DNA of 64,000 bases from an uncultured Lachnospiraceae bacterium (GCA_910586025.1 CAJUIO010000009.1:3444-67443), one strand, 5' to 3'; positions 16,444 to 25,931 are shown, counted from the stretch's first letter. Program-made: numbers and translations. The notes: generated by a model not told the origin, from the letters alone.

Positions 16444-17544
16444 CTACGCCACGCCATGCTCCAGAAGGAATTCCTTCCACAATTCATTGTACATGCCAAG
16501 AAGATGGATCTGGTCATGGGTATAATCAGCCGTGAGATTTCCCGCCTCGTCACATACAGCCTCGTTCACATCAATATAGAAAAACTGTTTATTATCCGCC
16601 AGTGTTGCGATGGCATTGTTTCTCGCGTTAATATTACCGTTATTAAAAATCGCATCCGAATCGTTCTTCGTCCCGGACACTCTCATGATACCCTGAATAA
16701 AGATCACCGCATCCGGGGCCAGCTCATGCAGGGCATCCACCACCTCCGTGTACTTTGCCATGAAATCCTCCGTGGTGCCCCGGCCCAGCTCATTGATTCC
16801 CACCATGAGATAGATCTTGCCGTAATCCTTCGCCGCAAGCACCTGCTCAACCGTCCCATAGCCCTTAAAGCTCTCCTCCATCACCTTGTAAACCGTCAGG
16901 GAGGTCTCGCACAAAAAGTCCGCATGCTCCGCAAGATCCGTGTAATCCCTAAGTCCAACCGTCCTGGAATCCCCGATAAACAGAGCGTCGTCAAAGTAGC
17001 TCTCGTCCACACGGGAAAACGCAAAGGAAGCCGCCCGAAGCACACCCGCATCTCCGTAAATATCCGCAGAAATATGGTTGAGATATTCTTCGCGGGTGCT
17101 CTCCCTCAAAGGCTCAAGTCTTCCCTCCGGGATACCCGGCGTCTGGGTCAAAGCGGCAGACGGGAGCGCCGCAGGCGAAGCGGTCGGTGCAGGCTCAGGT
17201 GTCCGGACAGGTTCCGGCATCCGGGCAGGTTCCGGCGTAATCTCCGGCTCGGGATCCTCAAAGCTCCCGGGGCCGTCCTCCTTCGGAGGCTCTTCCTCCC
17301 CGTTGTCTCCGGGTTCCGCCGCTTCTTTCAGGGCAGCCGTCTCCACCGCATCCCTCTCAAACAGCTGCCAGGGATAGAGATCGTCATTGATCCCGGCAAA
17401 CAGGACGGACAAAAGCGGCGCCTTCAGAATATCATATTCCTGCTCCGCATAAATACTGCTCCTCCCGGCTGCCGCCGCCAGGGTAAAAAGAATTCCCGTA
17501 AGCAGCAGAATTAAAAACAAAGGACTTTTTTTGATAAATTTCAT
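16444..17544 (-). CDS. Membrane-anchored SGNH/GDSL hydrolase-like protein
   Basis: The 366-residue protein has an N-terminal membrane anchor (SPLFLILLLTGILFTLAAAA), a Pro/Glu/Thr-rich linker of PEP and TPEP repeats at about residues 80-135, and a C-terminal SGNH domain with block I FIGDSRTVGL, a VGINELGRG block III, and the catalytic pair in THDQIHL. It is predicted to act outside the membrane. It lies 14 bp after the MBOAT gene on the same strand; such pairs transfer acetyl groups to extracellular polysaccharides, with MBOAT moving acetyl across the membrane and the SGNH partner transferring it. The acceptor polymer is unknown. AGGAGAAGG precedes the start. Confidence 0.85.
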   Translation of the reverse strand: MKFIKKSPLFLILLLTGILFTLAAAAGRSSIYAEQEYDILKAPLLSVLFAGINDDLYPWQLFERDAVETAALKEAAEPGDNGEEEPPKEDGPGSFEDPEPEITPEPARMPEPVRTPEPAPTASPAALPSAALTQTPGIPEGRLEPLRESTREEYLNHISADIYGDAGVLRAASFAFSRVDESYFDDALFIGDSRTVGLRDYTDLAEHADFLCETSLTVYKVMEESFKGYGTVEQVLAAKDYGKIYLMVGINELGRGTTEDFMAKYTEVVDALHELAPDAVIFIQGIMRVSGTKNDSDAIFNNGNINARNNAIATLADNKQFFYIDVNEAVCDEAGNLTADYTHDQIHLLGMYNELWKEFLLEHGVA

Positions 17545-17558
17545 CCTAACCTTCTCCT

Positions 17559-18935
17559 CTAAAACTTAAAGTACATAAACGGATTACCCGCACTGCTTGC
17601 CATGAAGTATACACTGTACCAGAAGACTACGGCCAGCAGCAGGATGATAACCGGATTTTTCTTATGTCTGTCATAGAACCGAAATACCGCCGGGACACAC
17701 AGCAGCGCACCCGCAAGCAGCAGCCCTCCGTAGTTCTGAGAATATCTCACGATATCCTGGGAATTCACCGCAATTCCCGCACCCCCGATAAAGGGAAACA
17801 GCCTTCCGAAATAAATGCCGAGCTTCCCGAGATCCGTAATCGCAAAAATAACCCAGGTTAAGGGAATCAGAACCAGCACATACAGATTCCGGATAACCGG
17901 GAGCCTTGCAAGAAGCCTTCCATAGCACATCTTTTCCAGAATAATCAATATGCCGAGAACCGCGCCCCACAGAATAAAGTTGAGCCCGTTGCCATGCCAG
18001 ATGCCCGTAAGGAGCCACACGACCGCAAGATTCAGGATCTGTCTGCTTCCCCGGCATCTGCTTCCTCCCATGGGGATATAGACATAATCCCGAAAAAAGC
18101 TTCCCAGAGTCATATGCCACCTCCGGTAAAATTCGCTGATGCTTCCGGAGGCGTAGGGATGGTGAAAGTTCTCAATAAATTCATAGCCCAGCATCACTAG
18201 AATCCCCGAAGCCATCAGAGAATATCCCCAGAAATCAAAATACAGCTGAAGGGAATACCCTGCCGCACCCAGCCATGCCAGAGGCGTGGAAATACTCTGA
18301 AACCCGATCATCTGCAGATCATTCCACAAAATCCCGAGCCGGTCCGCAAGCAGCACCTTCATGCCAAGGCCGATTACAAAGTATTTGAGACCGTCCTCAA
18401 AATGTTCCAGAGAGTATTCGCGCCTGCTGCCATCTCCCGCGTCATTATACCGCATAATCGGGCCGGAAACCACCTGGGGAAACATGGAAAAATACAGCGC
18501 CGCAGACACAAAGCCCGTCTGCTCCCAGATTTCTCCCTTATATAGATCCACCTGATAGGAAATCATTTTAAAAATATAGAAGCTGATTCCAAGGGGAAGA
18601 AGGGAGTTGTCCACAAAGGTGCCAAGCGCCTTAAACAGGACGAGCACGCCCACGTCCAACACCAGGGAAAGAACAAGAAGCCTCCTGCGCTTTGCCTTCT
18701 GCCACCGGTAAACAATATAGCTTCCCTCATGCTCCTTCACCTTTTTCCCCACCAGATAATTGAGAACCGTAAGTCCTGCAAGAAGCGGGAGAAAAACCAG
18801 TTCGCCCGCCGCATAAAAGACATAGCTTCCCGCAAGGAAAACAAATTCCCTGTATCTGCGGGGCACCGCATAATAAACTAATAAAAAAACCGGAAAAAAC
18901 CGGAAAACAAATTCCATACCCGAAAAATTAACCAT
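17559..18935 (-). CDS. MBOAT-family O-acyltransferase (AlgI/DltB type)
   Basis: The 458-residue integral membrane protein starts MVNFSGMEFVFRFFPVFLLV and has PRRYREFVFLAGSYVFYA, SFYIFKMISYQVDLYKGEI, FPQVVSGPI, SEFYRRWHMTLGSFFRDYVY, IPMGG and the essential-His motif LTGIWHGNGLNFILWG. These are diagnostic of AlgI-like O-acyltransferases. A TTG start further upstream is possible, but the chosen ATG gives the family N-terminus. It is followed at 14 bp by the SGNH hydrolase and likely acts with it to acetylate an extracellular polysaccharide. Confidence 0.9.
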   Translation of the reverse strand: MVNFSGMEFVFRFFPVFLLVYYAVPRRYREFVFLAGSYVFYAAGELVFLPLLAGLTVLNYLVGKKVKEHEGSYIVYRWQKAKRRRLLVLSLVLDVGVLVLFKALGTFVDNSLLPLGISFYIFKMISYQVDLYKGEIWEQTGFVSAALYFSMFPQVVSGPIMRYNDAGDGSRREYSLEHFEDGLKYFVIGLGMKVLLADRLGILWNDLQMIGFQSISTPLAWLGAAGYSLQLYFDFWGYSLMASGILVMLGYEFIENFHHPYASGSISEFYRRWHMTLGSFFRDYVYIPMGGSRCRGSRQILNLAVVWLLTGIWHGNGLNFILWGAVLGILIILEKMCYGRLLARLPVIRNLYVLVLIPLTWVIFAITDLGKLGIYFGRLFPFIGGAGIAVNSQDIVRYSQNYGGLLLAGALLCVPAVFRFYDRHKKNPVIILLLAVVFWYSVYFMASSAGNPFMYFKF

Positions 18936-19117
18936 AAAATCCGCCCTGTCCTTTATTGTCTGCAACTTTGTGCCGTGCCTTTTATTTTATCATTTTCCTC
19001 AAAATTCTACAAGGAGCATATCCGGGTACACCGGATAAATTTGCCGCCTGTCTATGGTATAAAATCCGGAAAAAAAAGAAAAAATACTAACAGACCATGA
19101 TCAGAAAGGAAATACCT

Positions 19118-19597
19118 ATGAACGAACAAAAATCACCCCAGCAGATTTCGCTGGAAAAAGATTATGCGGAATATGTCAAAAAAATCACTCCCACGCACAA
19201 CCTTCTGCTTCAGATGCTGAAGGCCTTCATCACGGGAGGGATCATCTGCACCGCGGGACAGTTCCTCTTAAACTATGCCAAAAATTCCCTGGGTATGGAT
19301 GCCGAGGCGGCCGGAAGCTTCTGCTCCCTCATCCTGGTTCTTGCAAGCGTGCTTCTCACCGGCTTTAATCTCTACTCACCCATCGTGAAATTCGGGGGTG
19401 CGGGAGCCCTGGTTCCCATCACCGGGTTTGCCAATTCCGTTGCCTCTCCGGCCATCGAGTACAAAAAGGAGGGACAGGTTTTCGGGATTGGCTGTAAAAT
19501 ATTCACCATTGCAGGCCCCGTGATTCTGTACGGGATTTTTACCAGCTGGGCGCTGGGTGTCGCATACTGGATCCTGAAAATAATGGGAGTGCTCTGA
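19118..19597 (+). CDS. spoVAC: Stage V sporulation protein AC
   Basis: The 159-residue protein starts MNEQKSPQQ, has ATPTHN-like ITPTHNLLLQMLKAFITGG, the conserved GAGALVPITGFANSVASPAIEYKKEG, and about four membrane helices, all characteristic of SpoVAC, a mechanosensitive channel-like component of the DPA transport system in the forespore inner membrane. An ATG 21 bases upstream is in frame, but AAGGA is well spaced for the chosen one. It is monocistronic here, ends in its own terminator, and is not next to spoVAD, which is unusual for spore formers. Confidence 0.92.
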   Translation: MNEQKSPQQISLEKDYAEYVKKITPTHNLLLQMLKAFITGGIICTAGQFLLNYAKNSLGMDAEAAGSFCSLILVLASVLLTGFNLYSPIVKFGGAGALVPITGFANSVASPAIEYKKEGQVFGIGCKIFTIAGPVILYGIFTSWALGVAYWILKIMGVL

Positions 19598-19616
19598 TCC
19601 ACACTCCCATTTTCCC
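19583..19616 (+). terminator. Terminator of spoVAC
   Basis: ATGGGAGTG and CACTCCCAT form a perfect 9-bp stem that overlaps the spoVAC stop codon and is followed by TTTT. It lies between convergent genes. Confidence 0.75.
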
Positions 19617-19627
19617 TCTCGGGCAAT

Positions 19628-20389
19628 CTATTTATTCATCTTGTAAACCGGATCAGCCGGATAGCCGCCCTTGAGCTTCTGCATTCCTCTCTGGATCGCA
19701 TCCCTTGAGTTCTTCCAGTCCGCCCCCTCGTTCCGATAGTCAAACTTTTCCACCAGCCAGTCCAGATCCTCCTGCATCCTTGCCATGTTCTTCTCCATCA
19801 GCTCAAACATGGCGGGATAGAACTCCTTCTTCTCCTTGTCGTTCAGCCTGGTCTCCGAGGCCTCGCAAAGATCCCCGAAGTGGTGAAGGCAAAAGCCCTT
19901 GCTCTCCTTAATCCGCTTCCTGAAATCCTCGTCCTTCTTATACATGAAGAAAAAGGTGTCCATGTACCTCTCGTAGGTGTCCGCAAAGCGGTTGCAGATA
20001 TAACAGGATTTCTCCTTTTCCTCCACCCACACCGCCACCGGATTAATACGCTGCGGATTCTTCTTGAACTTGCCCATGAGCGTGGACTTATTGGGGGTAA
20101 ACTCCTTGAACTGAGATGCCATCTCCCTGTTCATCTTCATGTAGTGGGTCTTCAAAATCCAGCCGTTTCCCAGCGTGTTCCCGTAATCGAACATTTTCTT
20201 GAAATGCTCCCGGCAAAAGCCCGCCTTGTCCGTGGCCTCCCTGACATCGCTCTCCATGTAGGACGAACCGGATCCCAGAACGAAATCCATCAGATCCTGC
20301 TCCACCGCTCTCTCAATGTAGCAGAACGGACATTCATCCCCGGCGTTTACAGCATCATTGAGCGGAATCGTGTACAAAGTCTCTTTCAT
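19628..20389 (-). CDS. DUF6062-family protein
   Basis: The 253-residue soluble protein has two Cys-pair sites, ECPFCYIERAVEQDL and SCYICNRFADTYERY, each followed by a matching GFCREHF or GFCLHHFGDL motif, suggesting two metal-binding knuckles in an internally duplicated fold. This layout is the DUF6062 family of Firmicutes, for which no function is established. It lies 15 bp downstream of the TetR-type gene on the same strand and may be coregulated with it. Confidence 0.8.
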   Translation of the reverse strand: MKETLYTIPLNDAVNAGDECPFCYIERAVEQDLMDFVLGSGSSYMESDVREATDKAGFCREHFKKMFDYGNTLGNGWILKTHYMKMNREMASQFKEFTPNKSTLMGKFKKNPQRINPVAVWVEEKEKSCYICNRFADTYERYMDTFFFMYKKDEDFRKRIKESKGFCLHHFGDLCEASETRLNDKEKKEFYPAMFELMEKNMARMQEDLDWLVEKFDYRNEGADWKNSRDAIQRGMQKLKGGYPADPVYKMNK

Positions 20390-20404
20390 CTTCTATCCCC
20401 TTTC

Positions 20405-21013
20405 TCATTCTTCCTGATAAGACATTTTCCTCAGCATGTCGAGATACCCCTTAACCTCCTCACCGAACAGATCCGGCTGAAAGGAGCCCCCATAGATCTG
20501 CTGGGACAGCATGCCGTTGATGGTAAAATTAATGATCCTGGTGAGTTTCTCCACATCCACATTTTTCCTGAATCTGCCGGTATCCGCCCTGCGCATGATC
20601 TGATTGTACTGATGCGGCCAAATCCCCCTCTTCTCCTCCGTCGCCACCAGAGCCTCGCTCACATCCTCTTTTCTGCTGGCGTTGAGGAACTGGAGCATGT
20701 AGGGATAATTGTGCATCATCTGTATCTGGGCGGAGAGGATCTGGCGGATCAGATCAAAATAGTCCGTCTCCTCCTTAGTGACCCCGGTGGACAATTCCAG
20801 CATCAGATATCTGACACTATAGTCATAAATGAAAGTATACAGGCCAAGCTTACTGATAAAATAGTGAAAAAGCAGGCCTTTGCTGATGCCTGCCTCCCTG
20901 ACAATATCGTCAGTGCTGGCGTGCTCATAGCCCTTAAGCGCAAACACCTTGAGCGCCGCATTGATCATCCTGTCCTGCTTTTCTTTCTTCAGATCAAAAA
21001 ATTTGTCGTTCAT
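20405..21013 (-). CDS. TetR/AcrR-family transcriptional regulator
   Basis: The 202-residue protein starts MNDKFFDLKKEKQDRMINAA and has the TetR DNA-binding helix-turn-helix ASTDDIVREAGISKGLLFHY near residues 33-52, followed by an all-helical ligand domain. The frame is open to 21103, but the chosen start gives the usual TetR N-terminus. Its ligand is unknown. It is followed by the DUF6062 gene and divergent from the acidic membrane-anchored protein gene; both are candidate targets. Confidence 0.85.
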   Translation of the reverse strand: MNDKFFDLKKEKQDRMINAALKVFALKGYEHASTDDIVREAGISKGLLFHYFISKLGLYTFIYDYSVRYLMLELSTGVTKEETDYFDLIRQILSAQIQMMHNYPYMLQFLNASRKEDVSEALVATEEKRGIWPHQYNQIMRRADTGRFRKNVDVEKLTRIINFTINGMLSQQIYGGSFQPDLFGEEVKGYLDMLRKMSYQEE

Positions 21014-21197
21014 ACCCGTCCCCGTTTCCGTTTCTGTCTGAAAATCCCCATTATTGACCTTTTTAGTCGAAATAAATATATCACATTTTCCCGTCTTCTT
21101 CAACCAAAATGAAGTTTTTTTACATAATCTCTTTTCATTTCCGCAAAATAGTATTAAGATGATACTATATGATAACTGGTCTGAAAGGAGTATTTAT

Positions 21198-21761
21198 ATG
21201 TCAAAAAGTTTTGGAAAATTTATTCTCTTTACCGCTGTAGCCGGTGCCGCTGCTTATGGAGCATATTCTTATCTGCAGAAGAAGGAACAGACCGCATCTT
21301 TTGCACCCGGCGAGGAAGACGATGATTTCGATGATTTCAGCGAGGATCTGGACGAGGATCTGAATCTTGAGAAGGAGCGCTCCTATGTATCCTTAAACCT
21401 TGACAAGGCGGAGGCCATCGCCACGGAAGCCTTTCACAAGGCAAAGGAAGTCATCGCTGAATCCGTACAGCAGGTCAAGGAGACAGTGAAATCCGTTGCG
21501 GATGCCCAGGGATACCATACCTCCTTTACGGACCTCACAGAGCCCTCCGGAAATGAGGAGAGCGCAAAATCCACATCCGACACTGCGCAAGGCAGCGTCC
21601 CGGACGATGCGAAGGAGCCTGCCGCGCAGGATCAGACAGCTTCCGAAGACGCAAAGGCCGAGGACAGCCCGGAAGCTCCTTCAACCGCCTCCGCAGCTGA
21701 TACCGCCGCCAAGGAAGAACAGGTGGAAGAATTCTTTGATGACGAGGATACTGTCGAATAA
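21198..21761 (+). CDS. Acidic membrane-anchored low-complexity protein
   Basis: The 187-residue protein begins MSKSFGKFILFTAVAGAAAY, a single N-terminal membrane helix, and then becomes strongly acidic (EEDDDFDDFSEDLDEDL), followed by a helical amphipathic stretch (FHKAKEVIAESVQQVKETVK) and a Ser/Ala/Glu-rich disordered tail. AAAGGAG stands seven bases before the ATG. It resembles YtxH-like small envelope proteins in layout but I cannot assign a family. It is monocistronic and ends at a strong terminator. Confidence 0.75.
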   Translation: MSKSFGKFILFTAVAGAAAYGAYSYLQKKEQTASFAPGEEDDDFDDFSEDLDEDLNLEKERSYVSLNLDKAEAIATEAFHKAKEVIAESVQQVKETVKSVADAQGYHTSFTDLTEPSGNEESAKSTSDTAQGSVPDDAKEPAAQDQTASEDAKAEDSPEAPSTASAADTAAKEEQVEEFFDDEDTVE

Positions 21762-21775
21762 TGCTGTTATCGTGA

Positions 21776-21815
21776 ATAAAACCCCGCTTAAGCCTATGCT
21801 CAAGCGGGGTTTTTC
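21776..21815. terminator. Bidirectional terminator
   Basis: AAAACCCCGCTT and AAGCGGGGTTTT enclose a 12-base loop between convergent genes; T runs are present in both directions. Confidence 0.9.
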
Positions 21816-21829
21816 TGTCTCCTTTCCTC

Positions 21830-23275
21830 TCAGTACAGCAGGTTTCCCCAGGCCCTCTTAAGACGCTCCACTCCCTCCCTGATCTCTTCCTTAGTGAGAG
21901 CTCCATAGCCCAGCAGCACCGTTCCCTGTTCCTCTTTTTCGTCCGTATCCTCCGTCAGGGAATCGGAAAGACCATACACCTTTATTCTTTCCCTGTAAGC
22001 CGCCTGAACCAGCTCTCTCTCCGGCACTCCTCTTCTGCTCTTTAAGAGCACATGAAGTCCTGCGTTTTCCCCCGATAGAACAAAGCTCCTTTCCAGTCCC
22101 CGCAGCTGCTCCAGAAGAAAATCGTGCTTTTCCCTGTAATGCTTCCGCATTTTATTCAGATACCGTTCAAAATAACCGTTTTTTATAAATTCATTTAATA
22201 TCCTCTGGTCAATTCTGGAAACCGTGGACGCATAGAATCCGCAGTTTTCCCTGTACCTTTCCAAGAGGGACGGGGGAAGGACCATATAGCTTACACGGAT
22301 CGCAGGCGCTATGGACTTGGAAAAGGTTCCCATATAGATTACCTTTCCCGAGCGGTCCTGGGCCTGCAGTGCGGGAATCGGCTTCCCCTTATAGCGGAAC
22401 TCGCTGTCGTAGTCGTCCTCTATCAGATATCTGTCCTCCTCCTTCTCCGCCCACTTCAAAAGCTCGAGTCTCCTCCCGATAGGCATCACCACCCCGGTGG
22501 GATACTGGTGAGAAGGCATCACATAGGCCGCTCTGGCTCCGGAGAGCTCCAGCTCCCTGACCCTGATTCCGCTCTGGTCCATGGGAATCGTCCTGATCTC
22601 GTAGGCGAACGACTGAAATACCCGGTAAGCCCGCTTATAGGTGGGGCTCTCCATGGCAATCGGAAGGCGTCCCAGTATTTTTTCCAGGAGCATCAAAAGA
22701 TAGTCGTTTCCCGCTCCCACAATGATCTGATCCGGTCTGCAGTTCACCCCTCTTGCAGAGTGCAGGTATCTCCCTATGGTGGTCCGCAGCGCCAGATCTC
22801 CCCTGGGATCCCCCAGAGCAAACATCTCGCTGTTGGCATCCACCAGGATCTCCCTTGTGATCCTCTTCCAGGTGGCAAAGGGAAAATCCTTCATGCTGAT
22901 GGCATGAGGAGAAAAGTCAAATTCCATCTCCTCCTTCCCGCCTTCTTTCCCCGCATCGGCCCCCCTTCTCTTCCCGCATTCCTCTTCCGGTGCGCAGGGC
23001 AAAGGATCTGAGAGATCAAGCAGCTCTTCCATGCCGCAGACAAAATATCCCCGGCATGGCCTGGACTGAATATATCCCTCCGCAAGAAGCTGACTGTAAG
23101 CAGTCTCCACCGTGCTTCTGGCCACCTGCAGATATCCCGCCAAAAAACGCGTGGAGGGAAGCTTCTCATCCTTTAAAAGCTTCCCTGCCCTGATCTCATT
23201 TCGAATATATTCATATATCTGCCGATAAAAACATTTTCCGCTGTCAGTCCTTAGCTCAACCGCCAATTCGTTCAT
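21830..23275 (-). CDS. MocR/PdxR-type GntR regulator with aminotransferase domain
   Basis: A 481-residue fusion: residues 1-80 form a GntR winged helix (GKLLKDEKLPSTRFLAGYLQ, VARSTVETAY), joined by a charged linker to a fold-type I aminotransferase-like domain with IIVGAGNDYLLML, YLIEDDYDSEFRY and the PLP-lysine motif GTFSKSIAPAIRVSY. MocR regulators sense PLP or amino compounds and often control B6 or amine metabolism. Its start overlaps the stop of the DUF2225 gene by four bases (ATGA), so the two are translationally coupled. A pyridoxamine kinase lies 8 kb away and is a plausible but unproven target. Confidence 0.88.
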   Translation of the reverse strand: MNELAVELRTDSGKCFYRQIYEYIRNEIRAGKLLKDEKLPSTRFLAGYLQVARSTVETAYSQLLAEGYIQSRPCRGYFVCGMEELLDLSDPLPCAPEEECGKRRGADAGKEGGKEEMEFDFSPHAISMKDFPFATWKRITREILVDANSEMFALGDPRGDLALRTTIGRYLHSARGVNCRPDQIIVGAGNDYLLMLLEKILGRLPIAMESPTYKRAYRVFQSFAYEIRTIPMDQSGIRVRELELSGARAAYVMPSHQYPTGVVMPIGRRLELLKWAEKEEDRYLIEDDYDSEFRYKGKPIPALQAQDRSGKVIYMGTFSKSIAPAIRVSYMVLPPSLLERYRENCGFYASTVSRIDQRILNEFIKNGYFERYLNKMRKHYREKHDFLLEQLRGLERSFVLSGENAGLHVLLKSRRGVPERELVQAAYRERIKVYGLSDSLTEDTDEKEEQGTVLLGYGALTKEEIREGVERLKRAWGNLLY

Positions 23276-24138
23276 GATGTCCTGGAATTCTTCTCCTTTA
23301 TTCTTTCAATCAGTTCCTTTTTCAGTTCTCTCGCCTTATCCTTCGTCCTGTTATTCGCAGTCTGGGAGACCAGGAGATTGGATACCAGCCTGACGGATAT
23401 CTCATACTGCTCGAAGCCCATGGCGAGCACTGCGATCAGATACTCCAGAGTGTGCTCATCCATGCCGCAGATGGGAAAGCGCTCCGACTGCATGGCTGTG
23501 ATGAAACCGTCCAGGGCATTTCTCAGAAATTCTCTCTCCTGCTCCTGGATCTCGTTAAATTTCTTCTCATACCCTTCCTTCTCCGGATCCAGCTTCTCCT
23601 TCATGCTGCGCACAAGCCACCCCGTCTTCAGGCATACATAAGCCTTCTCGCTGGCCTTTCCGCGTTTTACAATTGTGTTTGCCAGACAGAGCTTATGGCG
23701 GTCGAGAGCCTCCTCGTAGGAGTACACGCTCTCGTTTCTGTCAAAGGACTTGAAATTTACGGATATATTCTCCCTTACCGACTTGATCTGCGTGGGAGTA
23801 AGACCGCCGAAGTTTTTTGACAAAACCGCATATCCGCAGCAGTTACAGACAGCCACGTCATATTTAAGGGGATCTATGTCCTGATATACAGGCCTCAGAT
23901 CCTTATCTGTGCGAATCAGCCTTGCCTTGCTGGAACGTACAGTCTTCGACTTGAAGGTCTGATAGCATACCGGACACTCATAAGTTTTGTCAAACAGAAA
24001 ATCCTCTTCCTTTACCTCCGGCACGTCCTTCTCCTTACTCTCCTTAGGCTCTTCCTTCTCCTCAGGAGTTCCGTACAGCTCCATACCTTCCAAATTTTCG
24101 AGTCCCAGCTTAGACAATCCAGATAATAATCCGGCCAT
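23272..24138 (-). CDS. DUF2225-family protein
   Basis: The 288-residue soluble protein starts MAGLLSGLSKLGLENLEG, has a zinc-knuckle CPVCYQTF with a second pair CNCCGYAV, and a helical C-terminal half containing FPICGMDEHTLEYLIAVL. This arrangement matches DUF2225, whose function is not established. It is followed with a 4-bp overlap by the MocR-type regulator and lies 17 bp after glnS, so glnS, this gene and the regulator may form one operon. Confidence 0.8.
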   Translation of the reverse strand: MAGLLSGLSKLGLENLEGMELYGTPEEKEEPKESKEKDVPEVKEEDFLFDKTYECPVCYQTFKSKTVRSSKARLIRTDKDLRPVYQDIDPLKYDVAVCNCCGYAVLSKNFGGLTPTQIKSVRENISVNFKSFDRNESVYSYEEALDRHKLCLANTIVKRGKASEKAYVCLKTGWLVRSMKEKLDPEKEGYEKKFNEIQEQEREFLRNALDGFITAMQSERFPICGMDEHTLEYLIAVLAMGFEQYEISVRLVSNLLVSQTANNRTKDKARELKKELIERIKEKNSRTS

Positions 24139-24155
24139 AACCTACCATACCTTTC

Positions 24156-25832
24156 CTAAGCTTTCGGTAAGACATAAGAACTTTTCAGAGAAACAATTCT
24201 GTTAAATACAGGCTTTTCCTCTGATGCCTTAGAATCCACACAGAAATATCCCTGCCGCACAAACTGGAAGCTGTCATATGGTTTTGCATCCCCCAGTGCG
24301 GGCTCAAGCCGGCAGTCCTTCAGCACGGTCAGAGAATTGGGATTCAGGTTCAGACTCCCGTCTTCATTGTAAACACCCTTTTCCTCATCTATAATATTCT
24401 CATATAATCTTACCTCAGCCTGAATGGACTCCTTTGCGGGAACCCAGTGAATGGTACCTTTTACCTTTCTTCCCGCAAAGCCCGAACCGCTTCTGGTTTC
24501 CGGATCATAGGTGCAGTGCACCTCGATCACTCTTCCGTCCTCATCCTTCACGCATCCGGTGCAGGTCACAAAGTAAGCGTTCATCAGCCTCACCTCGTTC
24601 CCGGGATACAGACGGAAGTACTTCTTCGGAGGCTCCTCCATGAAGTCCTCCCTCTCAATATACAGCTCTCTCCCAAAGGGCACCTGCCTGGTTCCCATCT
24701 CTTCCTTTTCCAGATTGTTGGAAACGGTGAGCATTTCCGTCTGTCCCTCAGGGTAATTGTCGATGACCAGCTTAACCGGATCAAGCACCGCCATCATTCT
24801 GGGGCGTTTCAGCTTCAGGTCCTCTCTGATACAATATTCAAGCATAGCATAATCCGCAGAGGAATTGCTCTTCGACACGCCGCACAGATCCACAAACATG
24901 CGGATCGATTCCGGCGTAAAGCCTCTGCGCCGCAGGGCCGCAATAGACACAAGCCTGGGATCATCCCAGCCGTCCACGATTCCGTCCTCAACCAGCTTCT
25001 TAATATAGCGCTTTCCTGTTACCACATTGGTCAGATACATCTTGGCAAACTCAATCTGTTTGGGAGGATTGGGATATTCCAGCTCTCTCACCACCCAGTC
25101 ATAAAGCGGCCTGTGATCCTCAAACTCCAGGGTGCAGATGGAGTGGGTGATCCCCTCTATCGCATCCTCAATGGGGTGCGCAAAGTCGTACATGGGATAG
25201 ATGCACCAGGTATCCCCCGTATTGTGGTGCGCCATATGGGCCACGCGGTAAATAATCGGATCCCTCATATTGATATTGGGGGAGGCCATGTCTATTTTGG
25301 CCCGCAGCGTCCGCTCTCCGTCCGCAAATTCCCCGTTCTTCATCTTTTCGAAAAGCTCAAGGTTTTCTTCTATGCCTCTCTCCCTGTTGGGATCATTTTT
25401 TCCGGGCTCTGTCAGAGTTCCCCTGTATTCCCTCATTTCCTCCGCAGTAAGCTCCGACACGTAGGCCTTTCCCTTGCGGATCAGCTTCACCGCACACTCA
25501 TACATTTCCCCGAAATAATCCGAAGCAAAGTAAAGGCGGTCCTCCCAGTCCGCTCCCAGCCACTTGATATCCTCCTTGATAGATTCCACAAACTCCACCT
25601 TTTCCTTGGTGGGATTCGTGTCGTCAAAACGCATATTAAACTTGCCCCCATACTGTCTGGCAAGTCCATAGTTTAAAAGGATGCTCTTGGCATGGCCTAT
25701 ATGAAGATAACCGTTTGGCTCCGGAGGGAACCTTGTATGCACAGTATCGCACACTCCCTCCGCCAGATCCTTATCTATAATCTGCTCAATAAAATTTCTG
25801 GAAACCGTCTCCTTTTCCCCGACACCTTCCAT
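24156..25832 (-). CDS. glnS: Glutamine--tRNA ligase
   Basis: The 558-residue class I synthetase has the HIGH motif (NGYLHIGHAKSILLNYGLA), the GlnRS/GluRS signature FDDTNPTKEK, a VVTGKRYIKKLV segment at the KMSKS position, and the two C-terminal beta-barrels of GlnRS. It charges tRNA-Gln directly with glutamine. A start at 25859 is possible, but there the AAAGAG abuts the ATG, while AGAGAGG is well spaced before 25832. The genome also carries gatCAB (38987-42255), so GatCAB may serve mainly Asn-tRNA formation. Confidence 0.93.
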   Translation of the reverse strand: MEGVGEKETVSRNFIEQIIDKDLAEGVCDTVHTRFPPEPNGYLHIGHAKSILLNYGLARQYGGKFNMRFDDTNPTKEKVEFVESIKEDIKWLGADWEDRLYFASDYFGEMYECAVKLIRKGKAYVSELTAEEMREYRGTLTEPGKNDPNRERGIEENLELFEKMKNGEFADGERTLRAKIDMASPNINMRDPIIYRVAHMAHHNTGDTWCIYPMYDFAHPIEDAIEGITHSICTLEFEDHRPLYDWVVRELEYPNPPKQIEFAKMYLTNVVTGKRYIKKLVEDGIVDGWDDPRLVSIAALRRRGFTPESIRMFVDLCGVSKSNSSADYAMLEYCIREDLKLKRPRMMAVLDPVKLVIDNYPEGQTEMLTVSNNLEKEEMGTRQVPFGRELYIEREDFMEEPPKKYFRLYPGNEVRLMNAYFVTCTGCVKDEDGRVIEVHCTYDPETRSGSGFAGRKVKGTIHWVPAKESIQAEVRLYENIIDEEKGVYNEDGSLNLNPNSLTVLKDCRLEPALGDAKPYDSFQFVRQGYFCVDSKASEEKPVFNRIVSLKSSYVLPKA

Positions 25833-25931
25833 CGCTTCCTCTCTGTTACTCTCACTCATCTCTTTATATGCCGATTCCTGAAACTCCGGCTTTACCTCCT
25901 CATTTCCCTGATAATTAGTCGCTCTCTTCTA

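Noticed and set aside
18995..19060. ATCCGG-GTACA-CCGGAT palindrome upstream of spoVAC as a regulator site
   Set aside because: A short palindrome alone, with no second copy and no recognisable sporulation promoter next to it, is too weak to call.
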